Assembly (NCBI GenBank): GCA_037576215.1
Contig: JBANDB010000007.1
Location: 4,557,001-4,621,000 of the forward strand
Direction: 5' to 3'
Origin: Armillaria gallica
Lineage: Eukaryota; Basidiomycota; Agaricomycetes; Agaricales; Physalacriaceae
Length of the DNA: 64,000 nt
Position numbers and translations under genes: made by a program. This document shows, piece by piece, positions 26,101 to 39,906 of this stretch (within the stretch, counting starts at the first letter, position 1; each line of letters opens with the position of its first letter). Below the pieces are notes generated by a model. That model was given only the letters and a program-made list of their open reading frames with translations. It was not told the DNA's origin and made no database searches.

Positions 26101-26679
26101 TGAAGCGGAGTGGCGGCAGGCGTGCTTGACGTCGAAGGCTACTATCAGGAACTACCGGCTTCTTGTCGCTGATCCATTCATTACAACCAAAGTAAGTTGA
26201 TCCGTTCTATGTAGATGGCTGATCTCATCCAGTTTATTAAGAACGTCACGGGCAACATTCAACCTGTCAGTTTTTCCGTTTTCCGAGCGGAATGCCAGCT
26301 AGCTTTCAAAAAGTTATTGCTTCCAAAGACCCCGAAAGTGAAGAAGGAGAAACCCGCGGTCATTTCTGCATCGGATAATGCCGCCGCTGAATCCGATGTC
26401 GAAAGTGAAATCATCCGTGATGAAGATGAACCCGACATACGTTCACTCACTGACCCGATAATACCTCCGCCCAAGAGCAAAGGACAGACGCGGCCAGTGG
26501 ATTTTGTGTTGGAGGAGACACGAGTGAAACGGATTGTTCCTCTTCCAAATGATCCTTTTCTAAAAAGGTTTGCATTCCTAGAAACAAACGCGAATATCGT
26601 TGCGACGCAAGGTCGCAAGACATCTGAGTTTGAAGAGTATCGTCGTCTGGAAGAGATCGAGAGGTCTCGACAGACGTAA
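23186..26679 (+). CDS. non-canonical poly(A)/poly(U) polymerase with pseudo-NTase plus active NTase domain
   Basis: Cid1/TUT/mtPAP-type polymerase that adds A or U to RNA 3' ends. The start MRSIRFLSTRQPLW looks like a mitochondrial presequence (basic, Ser/Thr). Two homologous halves follow. The first (about 23.4-24.7 kb) has KLQDVLASEFGKEVLVEDISMASYGRDIRNTPMEFAIV, where the catalytic D-x-D positions are P-M-E, and a PAP-associated-like block VVQDPIIPTHNHACTVS. The second (about 25.0-26.2 kb) has FGSTRYGISSANSDLDLVLI with an intact DLD, then YNIKKIGSLLRKKGY, third Asp in DMDCDLNINDRLGLHNS, and RTVNEAMLAWFRF...HLDLKR. The tail is Lys/Glu-rich. Exon joins are consensus; one needs an intron from 25293 on. 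The location is inferred. Confidence 0.85.
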
Positions 26680-28067
26680 TTATCAACATATATTGTATTA
26701 CTAGTATGCATTGATTAATTACCTTGTTCGCCGCAGCGTTCTTCTCTGGAAAATATGTTGCTTCGTAGTGTGTCATAAGCTGGTATTGTACAGACCGCAG
26801 AAATGAAATTTGCGATTGTCACGATCCAGTAAATATACTCGCTACTGTATATGTTCATATCCTTGTACCATCTAACGGACTTCATATTGAATGTTTCTTG
26901 GTAATAAAATTACGCTACTACTACTTTAAGTGATGAACGTTTGAATCCCTGTATACTGAAATGATAAACCCTAGGTATGGATAAACACTATGCGATGGTA
27001 TCAACTCGTTCACTGTCATTCGATATCGTGATCATCGCTCATAATAAGTCATCGAAGAGAGAGAGGGGAAGGAATAATGAATCACAAATGCATACTACAC
27101 CGTAGATGTAACCAGGACAGCAGACGACGTACGAGGAGCGACGGATTCCGGAGAAGGGGACGGTGTAGTGACCATGGATTTGATGTAATGGTTTTCGGTG
27201 AGCTCTCGAACCTTGTCCAACGTCGACCACTACATACTGTACCGCATGATGGCTACTACTATTTAATCCTTCAACAAAGCCTTGACTGACTGATCCTGGC
27301 AGGGTGACAGTGAAGAAGATAATTGTGCCGGAATTATCGCTGGACCCTGGTAAGCTCACACCTCCAGAGTTTATGCATATGCACTAGCTATAGCACAGAT
27401 TTCGGTCAATTTAGTGAGGTGATTTTGGTGATTTCAATCCAATTCTTACCTCGGTTTTATAAAAATCGTTTCGTGAAACACACAGCGAAACACCTGTCGG
27501 AGGTGTTTCGCGCAAGTTGCAACAGTCAATTTTTGGCAAAGTCGCGATGTTTGCTCGCCAAAATTCAACCCCAAAGCTACTGATGCTAATTCAAAAGTGT
27601 TAGTGTCAATGTACAAGTAATCAACTCCAAAGACTACTATCCGATGTCCATGAGAGTTGGACGGGCTGGTTGCTAAGAAGATTAGGGATGTAAAGGAAGT
27701 TAAAGTTATGGAATTCCCTACTAGTCACAGGCCTTCAAAATGTAACTGTCATGTACAGAAAATGAGTAGCAAAAATGGGTAGTTACATTCGTCAGTTCAG
27801 TCGTCAGAGTGTGACCACCAAAGCAAGGCTTGGAGGTATGGTAGTCGTCAACCGACGATCGGTAACCTGCAGAATCATGATCATGAGGCTGGACGAATAT
27901 GGTGCGGTATATGACCAATCACTCCGGGGCCATATCCATCGGCGCTCGGACCTACATCTGCATCTTAAATCACAACAACAACACGGAAGCTCGCTGGCGG
28001 CGCTGACTCCTTCTCTACCCTTTATCACCATCATCGTCTCGTGTAGCTACCTTCCATTCACGCCACC
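26680..28067. other. intergenic, 1.4 kb
   Basis: No gene can be defended. It holds a perfect 11-bp inverted repeat (27485-27511), a nearby 7-bp pair (TTTTGGC...GCCAAAA, about 27530-27563), and a short minus-strand open stretch at 27105-27235 that may or may not be a last exon. The proximal part should contain the Sch9 promoter. Confidence 0.4.
27485..27511. repeat. perfect inverted repeat, 11-bp arms, 5-bp loop
   Basis: GCGAAACACCT / GTCGG / AGGTGTTTCGC. It would form a hairpin in DNA or RNA. The arms do not extend further. Confidence 0.8.
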
Positions 28068-30343
<2,276 letters not shown>

Positions 30344-31667
30344 GGAGGGGAGGGTCCTAAGAGTCTCGTTTTTTGTTTATGTTAACACTGATTGATACCC
30401 ACCAAAAATGATTTCACTGTAGAGTGAATAGTTAGCACCGCTTCGTTCGCTGTAGACACTTTTTCGTTGTTGGTCTTATTTAAACATGTGTCTGGAATCA
30501 CCTGTAGGATATGGAATGTACGTGACTACATATAAGACACTATCCTGTAGCTCGACAGTAAATGTATATCATTTTGTGGAAACAGGATGGCAACGTTAAA
30601 ATTTAAATCAAAACTGCCGAAGCTGAAGTATGTAACTTGGGGGAGCCCGCCCTGGTCCCGACACCGTCACACAGGGCGTATCCCGTGATGAGCTCAGGTG
30701 AACATCTCATTATATTGCAAAAACTCGCTATCGCCACGCTTGTTGGAGCTGTACGAAGCAGAGTATCGTGACAGGGCCATTTCGAACACATGTCTGTGTC
30801 CGCAGGAATTTTCGATATGTACGAACGGAGAGTGACGAGTGCCGTAGTGAGGACTGGAGAATGAGGTATTCTTAGAGTTACGGAGATGGTGACGTACACG
30901 ACAACCGTTCAGTCTAGAGCGCCTAAAGATTCTTGAATCAGGAGCGCATGCTTGAGAAGCATCCTGGAATAGATCCACTGGAAAGGGAGATGTTCCGCTA
31001 GAGAATGAGTTGAATGCGAGCCGACATGATGCTGAATGCGGCGATCTCAAAAGAGGGTTCGGATGTGAAAGAAGGGGCTCCCGGAAGTACAAGGTCCAGA
31101 AACAGCATCGATACGAGGAGAACAAGCGAGGTCAGAGAAAGGGCTAAGGGGAAGATGTCTGCGGCGCGGCCAAATTAATGAAATTTAGGTGATATTTTTG
31201 GCACCCAGTATAATCACGCACAAAACCATTCTTGGAATTTGTTAACCTGGATAGAGAGGCCGAGCACGACGGTGCTAACGAGAAGAAGGAACACTAATAA
31301 GCATATGGTACGTTGGATATAGAATTGTCAATATTAGTTCTTGAACCGAAAAGGGAAAACGTACGATGGACTAGCAGCCTTTCTTTCCTACAGAGGAAAG
31401 TGGAGATGAAGGCATTGCCTCAAGAAATAAAATGATGAAATAAGGTCAAGGTCAACTCGCCGAGTGGAAAAGTGAGACAGAAAGCGTTTTCTGATCGCGA
31501 TCGTTGAAGTGGCTGTGAACGGCGCGGGTGAAATACAAATATGCGCGGGGAAGCGGGCCGTACACGGATCTGGGGATGTCAAGGGGAGAGACTCATGGTT
31601 GGCACCAGACCACTTCACGAGACGACTACCAGAACCATATTCTTCCGTGCTTTCTCCCTGCCTCAAG
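30344..31667. other. region between kinase and GH95 genes
   Basis: Contains a possible minus-strand multi-helix membrane protein (next entry) in its distal half; 30344-30690 shows nothing clear. The last ~150 bp before 31668 should be the GH95 promoter. Confidence 0.4.
31030..31293 (-). pseudogene. candidate exons of a small multi-helix membrane protein, incomplete
   Basis: Two minus-strand exons joined by consensus splice sites encode two hydrophobic helices. Exon 31293-31222 reads FLLLVSTVVLGLSIQVNKFQEWF. Intron GTGCGT...CGCAG. Exon from 31158 reads YIFPLALSLTSLVLLVSMLFLDLVLPG followed by APSFTSEPSFEIAAF. The next block, LAFNSFSSG..., is in another frame (about 31010), so there is either an unseen intron or a frame break. 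No start codon was found upstream. Organisation recalls small four-helix proteins common in Agaricomycetes, but no family is claimed. Confidence 0.35.
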
Positions 31668-34600
31668 ATGATTGACTTCGCGGGGCTCTACGCCTTGTGC
31701 GTCTCCCACTTCTTGATGCTCTTTCGACGTGTCTTCGTACCAACAGCTACCTTGGGTGTAGGTGTTTTGAGTGCCCCGAACGGCTTTCCGGCGACAGGAA
31801 ACGGTCTGTGGTACACGACTGCTGCTGGCGCTTGGTCCAAGAGTTGGCTCCCTATTGGAAATGGATACCTTGCTGCAATGGTCTCCGGCGGGACGCGTGT
31901 GGAGGTTACCCAATTGAACATCGAATCGCTGTGGAGTGGTGGACCGTTTGCTGATCCTGTATGTTGCGGCTATTGCACTCCGAACTTGTTTCTTGTGGTT
32001 TCCTGTGAGCTGATGGTCGTAGACGTATAATGGCGGGAACAAAGACCCGTCACTACAGGCTTCGCTTGCGAATTCGATGCAGCAAATCAGGGAGACCATA
32101 TGGACAAGTTCTAATGGCGAGATTGGGAGTGAGTCTTCACCGCTTATCCCCATAGATTCGGCTAAATGGGGCCTATAGACGTCGATGTTCTCGGTGTCGA
32201 TGCTGGGGCGTATGGTATCCTTGCTCTTCTTCGTGAAAATTACCTTTGTTGAGGAGTATTCAGGATCCTACGCTGGTGCCGGACATCTCATCACGACCCT
32301 CAATATCACCGACGGTGGGACATCAAACTATACCCGATGGCTGGATATGGACCAGGGCGTCGCTAGGAATTCGTGGACGCAGGACGGCATTTCATACCTT
32401 CGTTCATCATTTTGCTCTCATCCAAGCAAGGCATGCACTCAACATCTTACTACAACAAGCAACTCGACTCTTCCAGCCGTGTCGTACGCGTTCACCGCCT
32501 CCCTAGAGAGCGGGTTGCCACAGGTAAACGTGTCGTGTCTTGATGGCATGGATAACGCGCTTGTTGTTCGAGGTGTCGTTGCGGAACCAGGGATGGCATA
32601 TGAATTTATCGCGTGGGCCGAGTCCGACACAGGTTCCGCGACTTGTATTCCGAGCGGGACGAACGCGACCATCGTCGTGGAAGGAGCCCACGAAGCCTGG
32701 ATCTCGTGGATTGGAGACACCGAGTTCGACCAGAATGCGGGCAATCAGGCGAACGCGTTCTCTTTTAAGGGTGCCGATCCGCATAAGAAATTACTTCCTT
32801 TCGTCAAAACTTCTGCGGTATATGCGGATATCTGGAAGCAGCATCTTGATGATTATACCGCGCTGATGGGCTCCTTTACTATGGATCTAGGTCAAACAAT
32901 AGATCTGGAGAACCCGACGGATGTGTTGAGGGCAGCGTATCAGGTCGGGGTTGGGAATACTTACTTGGAATGGCTAGCATTCAATTTTGGGAGGTACTTG
33001 TTGGCTGGTAGCGCGAGGGGACTGTTACCCGCGAATTTACAGGGGAAGTGGGGAAATGGGTTAAGTAATGCCTGGGGAGCGGATTATCGTACGTGCCTCT
33101 TTTTGTGGGCAGTCTAAATGTTGATCTTGATGGTGTGCAGATTCCAACATCAATATTCAGATGAACTACTGGGTAGCTGAAGCCAGCGGAATGGACGTAA
33201 CTGCGTCTTTGTTTGACTACTTTGAGGTGAGGTATTCTCCTTCGGTCTGTTACCTCTTGTTTACGTGTCGAATAAAGAAAAACTGGGCGCCCCGAGGAGC
33301 TATCACGGCACAAGTCTTGTACAATATTTCCCGGGGATGGGTAACACATAATGAGGTACGATCTGCTTGCCAGCGTATTTAACGTAGACTGACGTATTGT
33401 CATGGGCAGATGAATGTATGCATGAAGCATTATCGTGAGAATGATACTGAAATCAGCATGTAGATTTTCGGTCATACGGGAATGAAAGCGGGTGATGCAG
33501 AGTGGGCTGACTACCCTGGTTAGTCTTCGTTTCTTCCCTTGTTCTTAGTTGTTCTAATACCCGGAGCAGAATCGAATGCGTGGATGGTGAGTACCGGCAT
33601 TTCTCTTGTGAAGGAACGTTTAGACTCATAAGTCAGATGGTTCACGTGTGGGACCATTTTGATTATACCCAGGACATAGCGTGGTGGTGGGCGCAGGGGT
33701 GGCCGTTGCTCAAGGTAGCTTTCCTTCGGTCTCCTGTTCTTCTCGATGGTAAATTTGTACAGGGCGTAGCTGGTTTCCACCTAGACAAACTGATTGAGGA
33801 CGACTACTTCAAAGATGGCACGCTTGTTGTAGCCCCGTGTAATTCGCCAGAGCAAAAGCCTATAACGCTTGGTGTGTCATTTATAAGTATATATGGCGAT
33901 TTGGTTGTTGATACTTCGATAGGTTGCGCTCATGCCCAGCAACTGATCTGGCAGTTATTCAATGCCGTGGAGAAGGGGTACCCGTTCTCTGGTGACCACG
34001 ACCCGGAATTTTTGGCGGAGGTACTGGACAAACGATCGAGGATGGACAAAGGTATCAAGGTGGGAAGTTGGGGGCAATTACAAGAATGGAAAGTCGAGAA
34101 AGATTCACCGACAGATACCCATAGACATCTTTCACATTTGATTGGGTTGTATCCTGGATATGCGATCGGAGCCTTCAATGACTCGGTTACAAATGTCACG
34201 GCGGAGCAGGCGTTGGCTGCTGCGACGGTCAGCTTGATTGCAAGAGGGAATGGGACCGGACCGGATGCGGATGCAGGCTGGGAGAAGGCATGGCGCTCCG
34301 CGTGCTGGTCGGCGCTGAAGAATGGAGAGCAGGCATGGTGGGAGTTGACTGTGAGGTGCCATTTCCTGTCATAATGTTGGTTGGCTGACACCGTTCTCGA
34401 TAGTACACAATCGACAGAGACTTTGGCCCTAACTTGTTCAGCTTGTACGACCCGGCAAGTTCGGACCCAATTTTCCAGATCGACGCCAATCTCGGTTTCC
34501 CAGGTGCTCTCATGGTATGTCCCTTTTGAAGTCTTTCCTTCGTCTTCCCTGATTTGTTTTTGCAGAACATGCTTATCCAGTCGCCTGATGTTGCTTCTTT

Positions 34601-34862
34601 GAACGACACTTTGATCATCAAGATTCTGCCTGCGCTACCGCAGGCGTATGCGGCGAGAGGCCGCGTGACTGGGGCACGCGTCAGAGGCGGGTTGGACGTC
34701 TGGTTTGAATGGGCAGATGGGCTTGTCGGGAGAGTAGATGTCAATATGGCGGGCGTGAGTACCCTAAGTGAAGGTAGGAATGTGCGGGTCGAAGTAGGTG
34801 CCAATGGAGATGTCAAGGGCGAGTTTGTTCTTCAGAGTGGAAGAAGCGTGACGTTGAATTGA
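31668..34862 (+). CDS. glycoside hydrolase family 95, alpha-L-fucosidase-like
   Basis: GH95 enzymes cleave alpha-1,2-linked fucose (some act on alpha-L-galactose) from glycans such as xyloglucan. The start at 31668 gives a hydrophobic N terminus, probably a signal or anchor. Family blocks in order: LWYTTAAGAWSKSWLPIGNGYLAAMVSGG, NIESLWSGGP, QQIRETIW, a beta domain, LPANLQGKWGNGLSNAWGADY, then NSNINIQMNYW with the conserved Asn-x-Asn pair of the active site. Later ones are HVWDHFDYTQD, CNSPEQ, SPTDTHRHLSHLIGLYPG and IDANLGFPGALMNMLIQS. The C-terminal beta domain is complete, stop at 34860-34862. About eight short introns. It fits plant cell-wall breakdown. Confidence 0.93.
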
Positions 34863-36155
34863 ACGGATTATATGTATTGTATGGTTAGGAGTGGTTCGGA
34901 TGTGTACTAACGAAGTCTAATGAATGTACTGTCATAAATGCAAATCGAGGCCTAGGAAACGACGAAACCAGAGTGACGTAGTGCAGTCCAGCAGCTCCTG
35001 GATCTAGACACCATCTCAAGAAAACCCTAGATGGCGGTTTAGGACATTTCGTAGGATAGCACCGTGACAGAAATGGTACAGCTATGCGATGGTGTCGCCC
35101 CTCGGGTCGTCGGACTTAACGAAGCGAAAGCTAAATGAATGAAGTCTCCCCAGAAGATAAGTCCTCGGAGTAGTTTCCATGTTCAATGCGATACACGAAT
35201 ACGGTAGCTATAATTAGACCAAGAAAATATTCCAGTGAAGTTCTTCTGTTTGGCAGCCTCGTTCTGGCATCTTCTGAGATGAATCAGTGACATTGTGCTA
35301 TCTTCCGGGTAAGAGGTAAGAATAATACATATATGAACGTGGGGGGGTATCGCACGTCCGTTGCGAACAGCCCTCCTCGTAGGGAGACGTTTCTAGCAGA
35401 GAAGCAGTATAAAAATTCGTGCTCGACCATCCTCCCGATGTCGATGAGCGGGATAATTTGAGCTGCGACTTTATGAGCTTGCTATAAATTCTGGTCCTTC
35501 GGACTTTCCGAAGAACGAGCCGAAGACATGCCGCGTATCGTTTTACACAAAGGCAAAAACGTTCTCAAAAGAATCTCGCCTTATTAGCTGCTACTGGAGC
35601 GAAGCACAAGCGTTTATACGATTTTAGTTGTTCCGTCGTAGCTTTTTGACGATAGATAGGTGCTGATTTCAGTAATGGGATGCATGGGATCTTGGTTGGG
35701 CACGGCACAGAGATTTCAGACCCAGATCTTTCGCGGATCCACCCAAAGTCGTTTCGACCCTGTCACTAGCATGCGTGAAAGCAAAACCATGGTTCGGAGG
35801 TATGGTGTCAAGCCGTCATGGACGGCAAAGCACCTGGAGCAAACGGTCAGTTCGTCGCCATTGAGAGAACAATCACAAACAAACGCACCGAATATGATCG
35901 AGCCGTAAAGGACATTGGATCAAAGGCCAGGCGCAAGTCAAGTAGGAAACTGATGCCAGTTGCGACTAAAAATACTTGTAACGTGCGCAAAAAAGTATTA
36001 CGCGCGAAGCCTTGTCATGCCTTGGCGTATGGTGTATCTGAACTGGACGGCACGTTGACAGCGACAGGCACACCAAGATAGCTCTGCAAATGCGTCCGGA
36101 ATGATAAATATTGCGGGTAAGAAACATGCCAAGTGATAGAGCGAACAACAACAAC
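34863..36155. other. intergenic, 1.3 kb
   Basis: Open frames at 35660-36081 (+) lack family resemblance and splice context and were not accepted. A seven-G run lies near 35341-35347. The segment at 35085-35130 resembles 37650-37700 (see findings). Confidence 0.4.
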
Positions 36156-37070
36156 TCAGTCGTCTTCAATGACGATGATGTCGTCCTGATGGCTACTTCG
36201 CGTGCGTCTCCTATTCCTTGTAGGAGCATCCGCCTCCACTGAGGCCTTTCGCTTCCTGCGAGGGCGTTCTGGAGAATCATCGTCAGAAATCACGATCAGG
36301 TCGCCGCCCGTCACCGGCGTGACAGGTGCCTTTTGTTTTCCCTTTCCTTTCAAAGTAGGTACTACGGTGGGCGGAGGCGGCTTGGGCCGCGCGTATAGCT
36401 GCGTCCAGCGACGCGCGGTGTCGTCGTGGAGTTTGCGATTCTGGACATACTGCGAGGCGATTCCTGGTACTGAAGAGAGATGAATGACAGATAGAAGCTG
36501 GAGGCGTTAGCATACCGAGAGGATCCTCTGTAATTGAACGATATCAGTAGGTGATAAGATATATTTGAATGACGAAGCGTACTGGGATTAGGATCCGTTA
36601 ACAGCGATGATAGAGATAGCATCACTTTGAAGAGGGATAACGCAGGCGACCAATTGTTCTTAAGGATGTCGATACATATATTCCCTTGATCTGAAATCTG
36701 CATACAACATATAGCCGTCGAAGGGAACGAAGAGTGGCGTCGCTCACATTCATGTGGTATATCCTGTCTTAATCTCAGCACAGCGCGTAAAGACAGTCTA
36801 TCCGACGCACCTCGTCTTGAAAACAACTCTCGGTGCAGTGAACCTAGCTGGCGATAAGAAAATGATTGAATCCGAACAAAGGATAACACACGGGTAATCC
36901 TGCGCAAGAACAATATCAACGTCAAAAGATCCTCCTTCGTACACGCTGCCCTCGGGTCCAGGTAAAGATCCCTTCCATAAGTGCAGGTCGTCCGTCGGTG
37001 CGAGCTTAATGTCGCCCATGTCCTCTTTTTGGACGTCCACTATTTCGCGGTGGATGCGCTTGAGTGACAT
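36156..37070 (-). CDS. ubiquitin-conjugating enzyme E2 with tandem SUMO-interaction-like motifs
   Basis: E2 of the Ubc4/UBE2D-UBE2E class, 222 residues. Six exons: 37070-36892, 36843-36811 (33 bases), 36763-36748 (16), 36697-36583, 36527-36516 (12), 36469-36156; total 669. The UBC fold is complete: [28 protein letters not shown], active Cys in [19 protein letters not shown]. The usual HPN is HMN (in IYHMN); UBE2E enzymes also vary here. After the fold a Pro/Lys linker leads to DLIVISDDD, a basic RPRRKRK stretch, and the C-terminal DIIVIEDD. Both hydrophobic-plus-acidic strings fit SUMO-interaction motifs, and the basic stretch a nuclear signal. A role in SUMO-targeted ubiquitylation is inference. 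Confidence 0.88.
36516..36527 (-). other. 12-base microexon of the E2 gene
   Basis: AGGATCCTCTCG on the minus strand between ...ATTACAG and GTATGC. It encodes the KDPL of the conserved DPNPxDPLVP turn. Confidence 0.8.
36748..36763 (-). other. 16-base microexon of the E2 gene
   Basis: GATATACCACATGAAT on the minus strand between ...AAGACAG and GTGAGC. It encodes IYHMN, the HPN-motif region. Confidence 0.8.
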
Positions 37071-38523
37071 CTGCTAAGAGTGAGAGTACGGATGATGATA
37101 CTGTGAGAGTGGCGTACGACGGAGGTGGTGGACGCCATGACTGGAGACGGTAATAAACGAAGTGGTTATTATTGAATCCTAATTCGTTCATAGCCCGGAA
37201 CCAGTATGACGGCAAGGGTGATTTTGAGACTCCGCTTCAACCTGTAATAGTTTCGATCAAGTTTCGACAAAGCTAAGTTTGTGCTAAGTTCGTCTCTACC
37301 ACTGAGGTATCTCTGCAACTAGGCAGGCAGTTGGCAAGACAGTAGGTATCTCTACTGAGCATCGAGTCTGTTCAGTCTATGGCACCTTTTCGCAACCTTT
37401 TCGCATGCTGGGAGAACAGATGTCAATACTATGAGTGACGGGACGCTAAGCACAAGTTTCTGTACGGGGAGGGAAGATGCGAGACAAAGGAGGCGGTGCG
37501 CTGCCGTCACTGTCCTGTCACTAGCACTGTAGCATCGCTGCATCTGGGTCTGCATGGCTCTGTTACTCTGAGGAGAAACCGTACTTTTTTAAGCGAGGTC
37601 GCCGACGGTGCAGAACAAAAGCCGCCTTTCATGAAATAGCACAAGGCGGTATAACTATGGGGTGGCGACACAGGTTCCCGGGTCGTTGGACTCGAAGAAG
37701 CGAAGAAAATCGCCGAGGATGTCAGGGAGAAGGGATAGCCTTCCTATTCAATTGGCCATAGATGCGCCTGTCTATGTAAAGTCACGCAGGGATATGAGGT
37801 CATTTTCGATGCGATGATTCTAGTCGGTAGTTATAACTTACAAAATTCAGGTACTTCGCCAATCAATGCACCAGATTCCTCCGCCTGTTTGTTTTGTAAA
37901 ACATAAGTAGAGACAACTGAATTTCTTGAGATTTCATGGAAGGGTGAGTGTAAACTTAGCAAGTCTTCGAGCAGTGGAAGAGGACGGTCTAGTTTCCTGT
38001 CCACAGAGATCAATTATACGGACTCGTGAGTAACCTGTGGCAAGTGACCCGAATTTGTAACTGTAACATTCCAGGGAATACGAAATGACATCTCTAGGCC
38101 GCCCACAACTTGACGTCCTTGGAGACGGATTCTCCCAGACGGCATTCATATTATTTTTGAAGGCGGTGCGGAAGGATATATTCACGTTCTAGCTCCCGTC
38201 TCACTGTTGTCCCGTTAAGCGGAGTAACTAACTACAGGCGGTGAGTATGGGAAAGAAAAGAGAGCCCAGTAGCGATAGAGTGAAAGTCAGAGAGTACAGA
38301 GCGTCGATCTTTTAATTAGGAAAATCGCGCCATCGTCGGTGATCATGAGCAATAAGAAGGAGAAGCTTCCCCCGACGATGAGATTGAGATTGAGATACAG
38401 GTCCAGATCGTAGTCACGACCATAGTGCACCCGGGCGCGTGTGCCAGGACAACGCGTATACGCATCAGCTTCGGGATAAGTGCTATATCGCACGGCAGTT
38501 GCTCGGCGCGAGGTTTCAGCGCG
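37071..38523. other. intergenic, 1.45 kb
   Basis: No supported exon. The distal end is the GH45 promoter; 37650-37700 resembles a segment at 35085-35130. Confidence 0.4.
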
Positions 38524-38530
38524 TATAAAA
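38524..38530 (+). promoter_or_regulatory. TATA box of the GH45 gene
   Basis: TATAAAA, 37-43 bases upstream of the ATG at 38567, a normal distance for a strong fungal promoter with a short 5' UTR. Confidence 0.6.
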
Positions 38531-38566
38531 GTCGACGTCGACGAGAGCCAACTTCACCATTCGACA

Positions 38567-39374
38567 ATGCTCAAACTCGGTGCTATTCTCCTCGCTCTTG
38601 CAACCTCGGCATTTGCTGGGTACGTCCAGAAAACCTCTGGGAAGGCGTCTTTCACGCACTACTCGGGTTGCGGGTCGCCTGGTGGGTGTGGTCCTCGTCG
38701 TTGGATCGCGCTCTTCATTGATTGTTTTTGCGCACAGCTTGTGGAAAGACCGCGTCGGGTTACACTGCCGCGATAAACCAGCTCGCATTCGGATCCTCGT
38801 CGGGTTTGGGTGCCGGCGACGCGTGTGGTAGATGCTTTGCGGTTACCGGTACGTTTCTCTCTGCATTTTGTTCGCGCTATGCTCGTTAGTCTGATTGAGG
38901 ATGACTGGTATAGGCTCGGCCGACCCGTACAGCACCTCGTACACTGGACCTTTCACCACGATCGTTGTCAAGGTGAGAATTCAGAATAACAGCATTCTTC
39001 GTCGTCTGACACGAGGACCATTCAGGTAACCGATCTTTGCCCTGTCTCCGGAAACGAGCAGTGGTGTGGACAGAAACAGTCGAGCTTGACAAACAGCTTC
39101 GGCATGCCATTCCAGTGAGTTGTGTTTGCCAAAAGTTATTAGACTCTACCTTACCGTTTGACCTCGCAGCTTCGACATTTGTGAAGACACTGGAGGAGCG
39201 GCCAAGTTCTTCCCGTCGGGCCATGGCGCGTTGACTGGATCATTCCAAGAGGTTTCCTGCTCTCAATGGTCGGGATCTGACGGTGGTTCATTATGGAATG
39301 GAGCTTGCTTGACGGGAGAGAGTGCAGGCCTCTGGCCTGCTACTGGATGCGGTAACCAGGGCACTGCTCCGTGA
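38567..39374 (+). CDS. GH45 endo-beta-1,4-glucanase, subfamily C type (expansin-like fold)
   Basis: Small secreted cellulase without a carbohydrate-binding module. The signal peptide is MLKLGAILLALATSAFA, and the mature protein starts GYVQKTSGKASFTHYSGCGSPACGK, typical of the basidiomycete subfamily C. The double-psi beta-barrel core shows GAGDACGRCFAVTG, YTGPFTTIVVKVTDLCP, and HFDICEDTGGAAKFFPSGHGALTG, which contains the Asp that acts as general acid in this subfamily. It ends GCGNQGTAP, stop at 39372-39374. Four short introns; all joins keep frame and conserved Cys are present. Such enzymes act on amorphous cellulose and may loosen fibres, complementing the AA9 and cellobiose dehydrogenase genes downstream. 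Confidence 0.93.
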
Positions 39375-39906
39375 GGAGGGGTGGAATGGCTGTTGCTCAG
39401 AGCCACGAACATATTTAATGTCATGTCCTAGTGATATGCTTTAACAAGGCCTTAATCTTTCTCAGAACGTCGAATGTGCACCTTGACGCCGTTGGCTGAA
39501 CGACGTGGTAATCATACGGACCACTCCCAGAGCATTGGTAGCACACCTTTGGTAACAAATCTCCTCTTTGAAAACGTGACATCACAGGACCCAGGCAAAC
39601 AGAAAGGTTCATTGATTGGTAACAGTAGCTAGCCTTGAGCGTCGAAGTACTGGATACTTGCCTAAATAGAGAGTTTCGGCACAGAAATAAAGAAGGGGAC
39701 CGGTCGAACGTACTCTGTTCTGTTTAAAAGTGTGAATGTTTTGGTATTGGTGTCCGAGTCCGTGTAAGAAGGGCACGAAGGGCGTAATAACGGCCGATTC
39801 ACTTGAAGGTATGGTCGAGCGCAAACCCGACGATATTATAAGCATGGGCGTATAATATGATACAATAAAACCATCCGCGAAACTCCATAAATATAGCGAT
39901 AATATG
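39375..39906. other. convergent intergenic region
   Basis: Between the 3' ends of the GH45 and SNARE genes. A minus-strand open frame (39609-39926) overlaps the SNARE 3' UTR and is not accepted as coding. Confidence 0.45.

Noticed and set aside
27105..27359. Possible last exon on the minus strand (reading VRELTENHYIKS...)
   Set aside because: A splice acceptor is present, but no upstream exon or family could be found; the plus strand gives an equally plausible short exon.
31717..31767. Possible 50-base intron near the GH95 start (GTGCGT...AACAG)
   Set aside because: Removing it breaks the frame to the conserved N terminus and no alternative ATG fits; the unspliced reading was kept.
35660..36081. 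Two overlapping plus-strand open frames
   Set aside because: No recognisable motif, no splice context, and different frames; probably chance.
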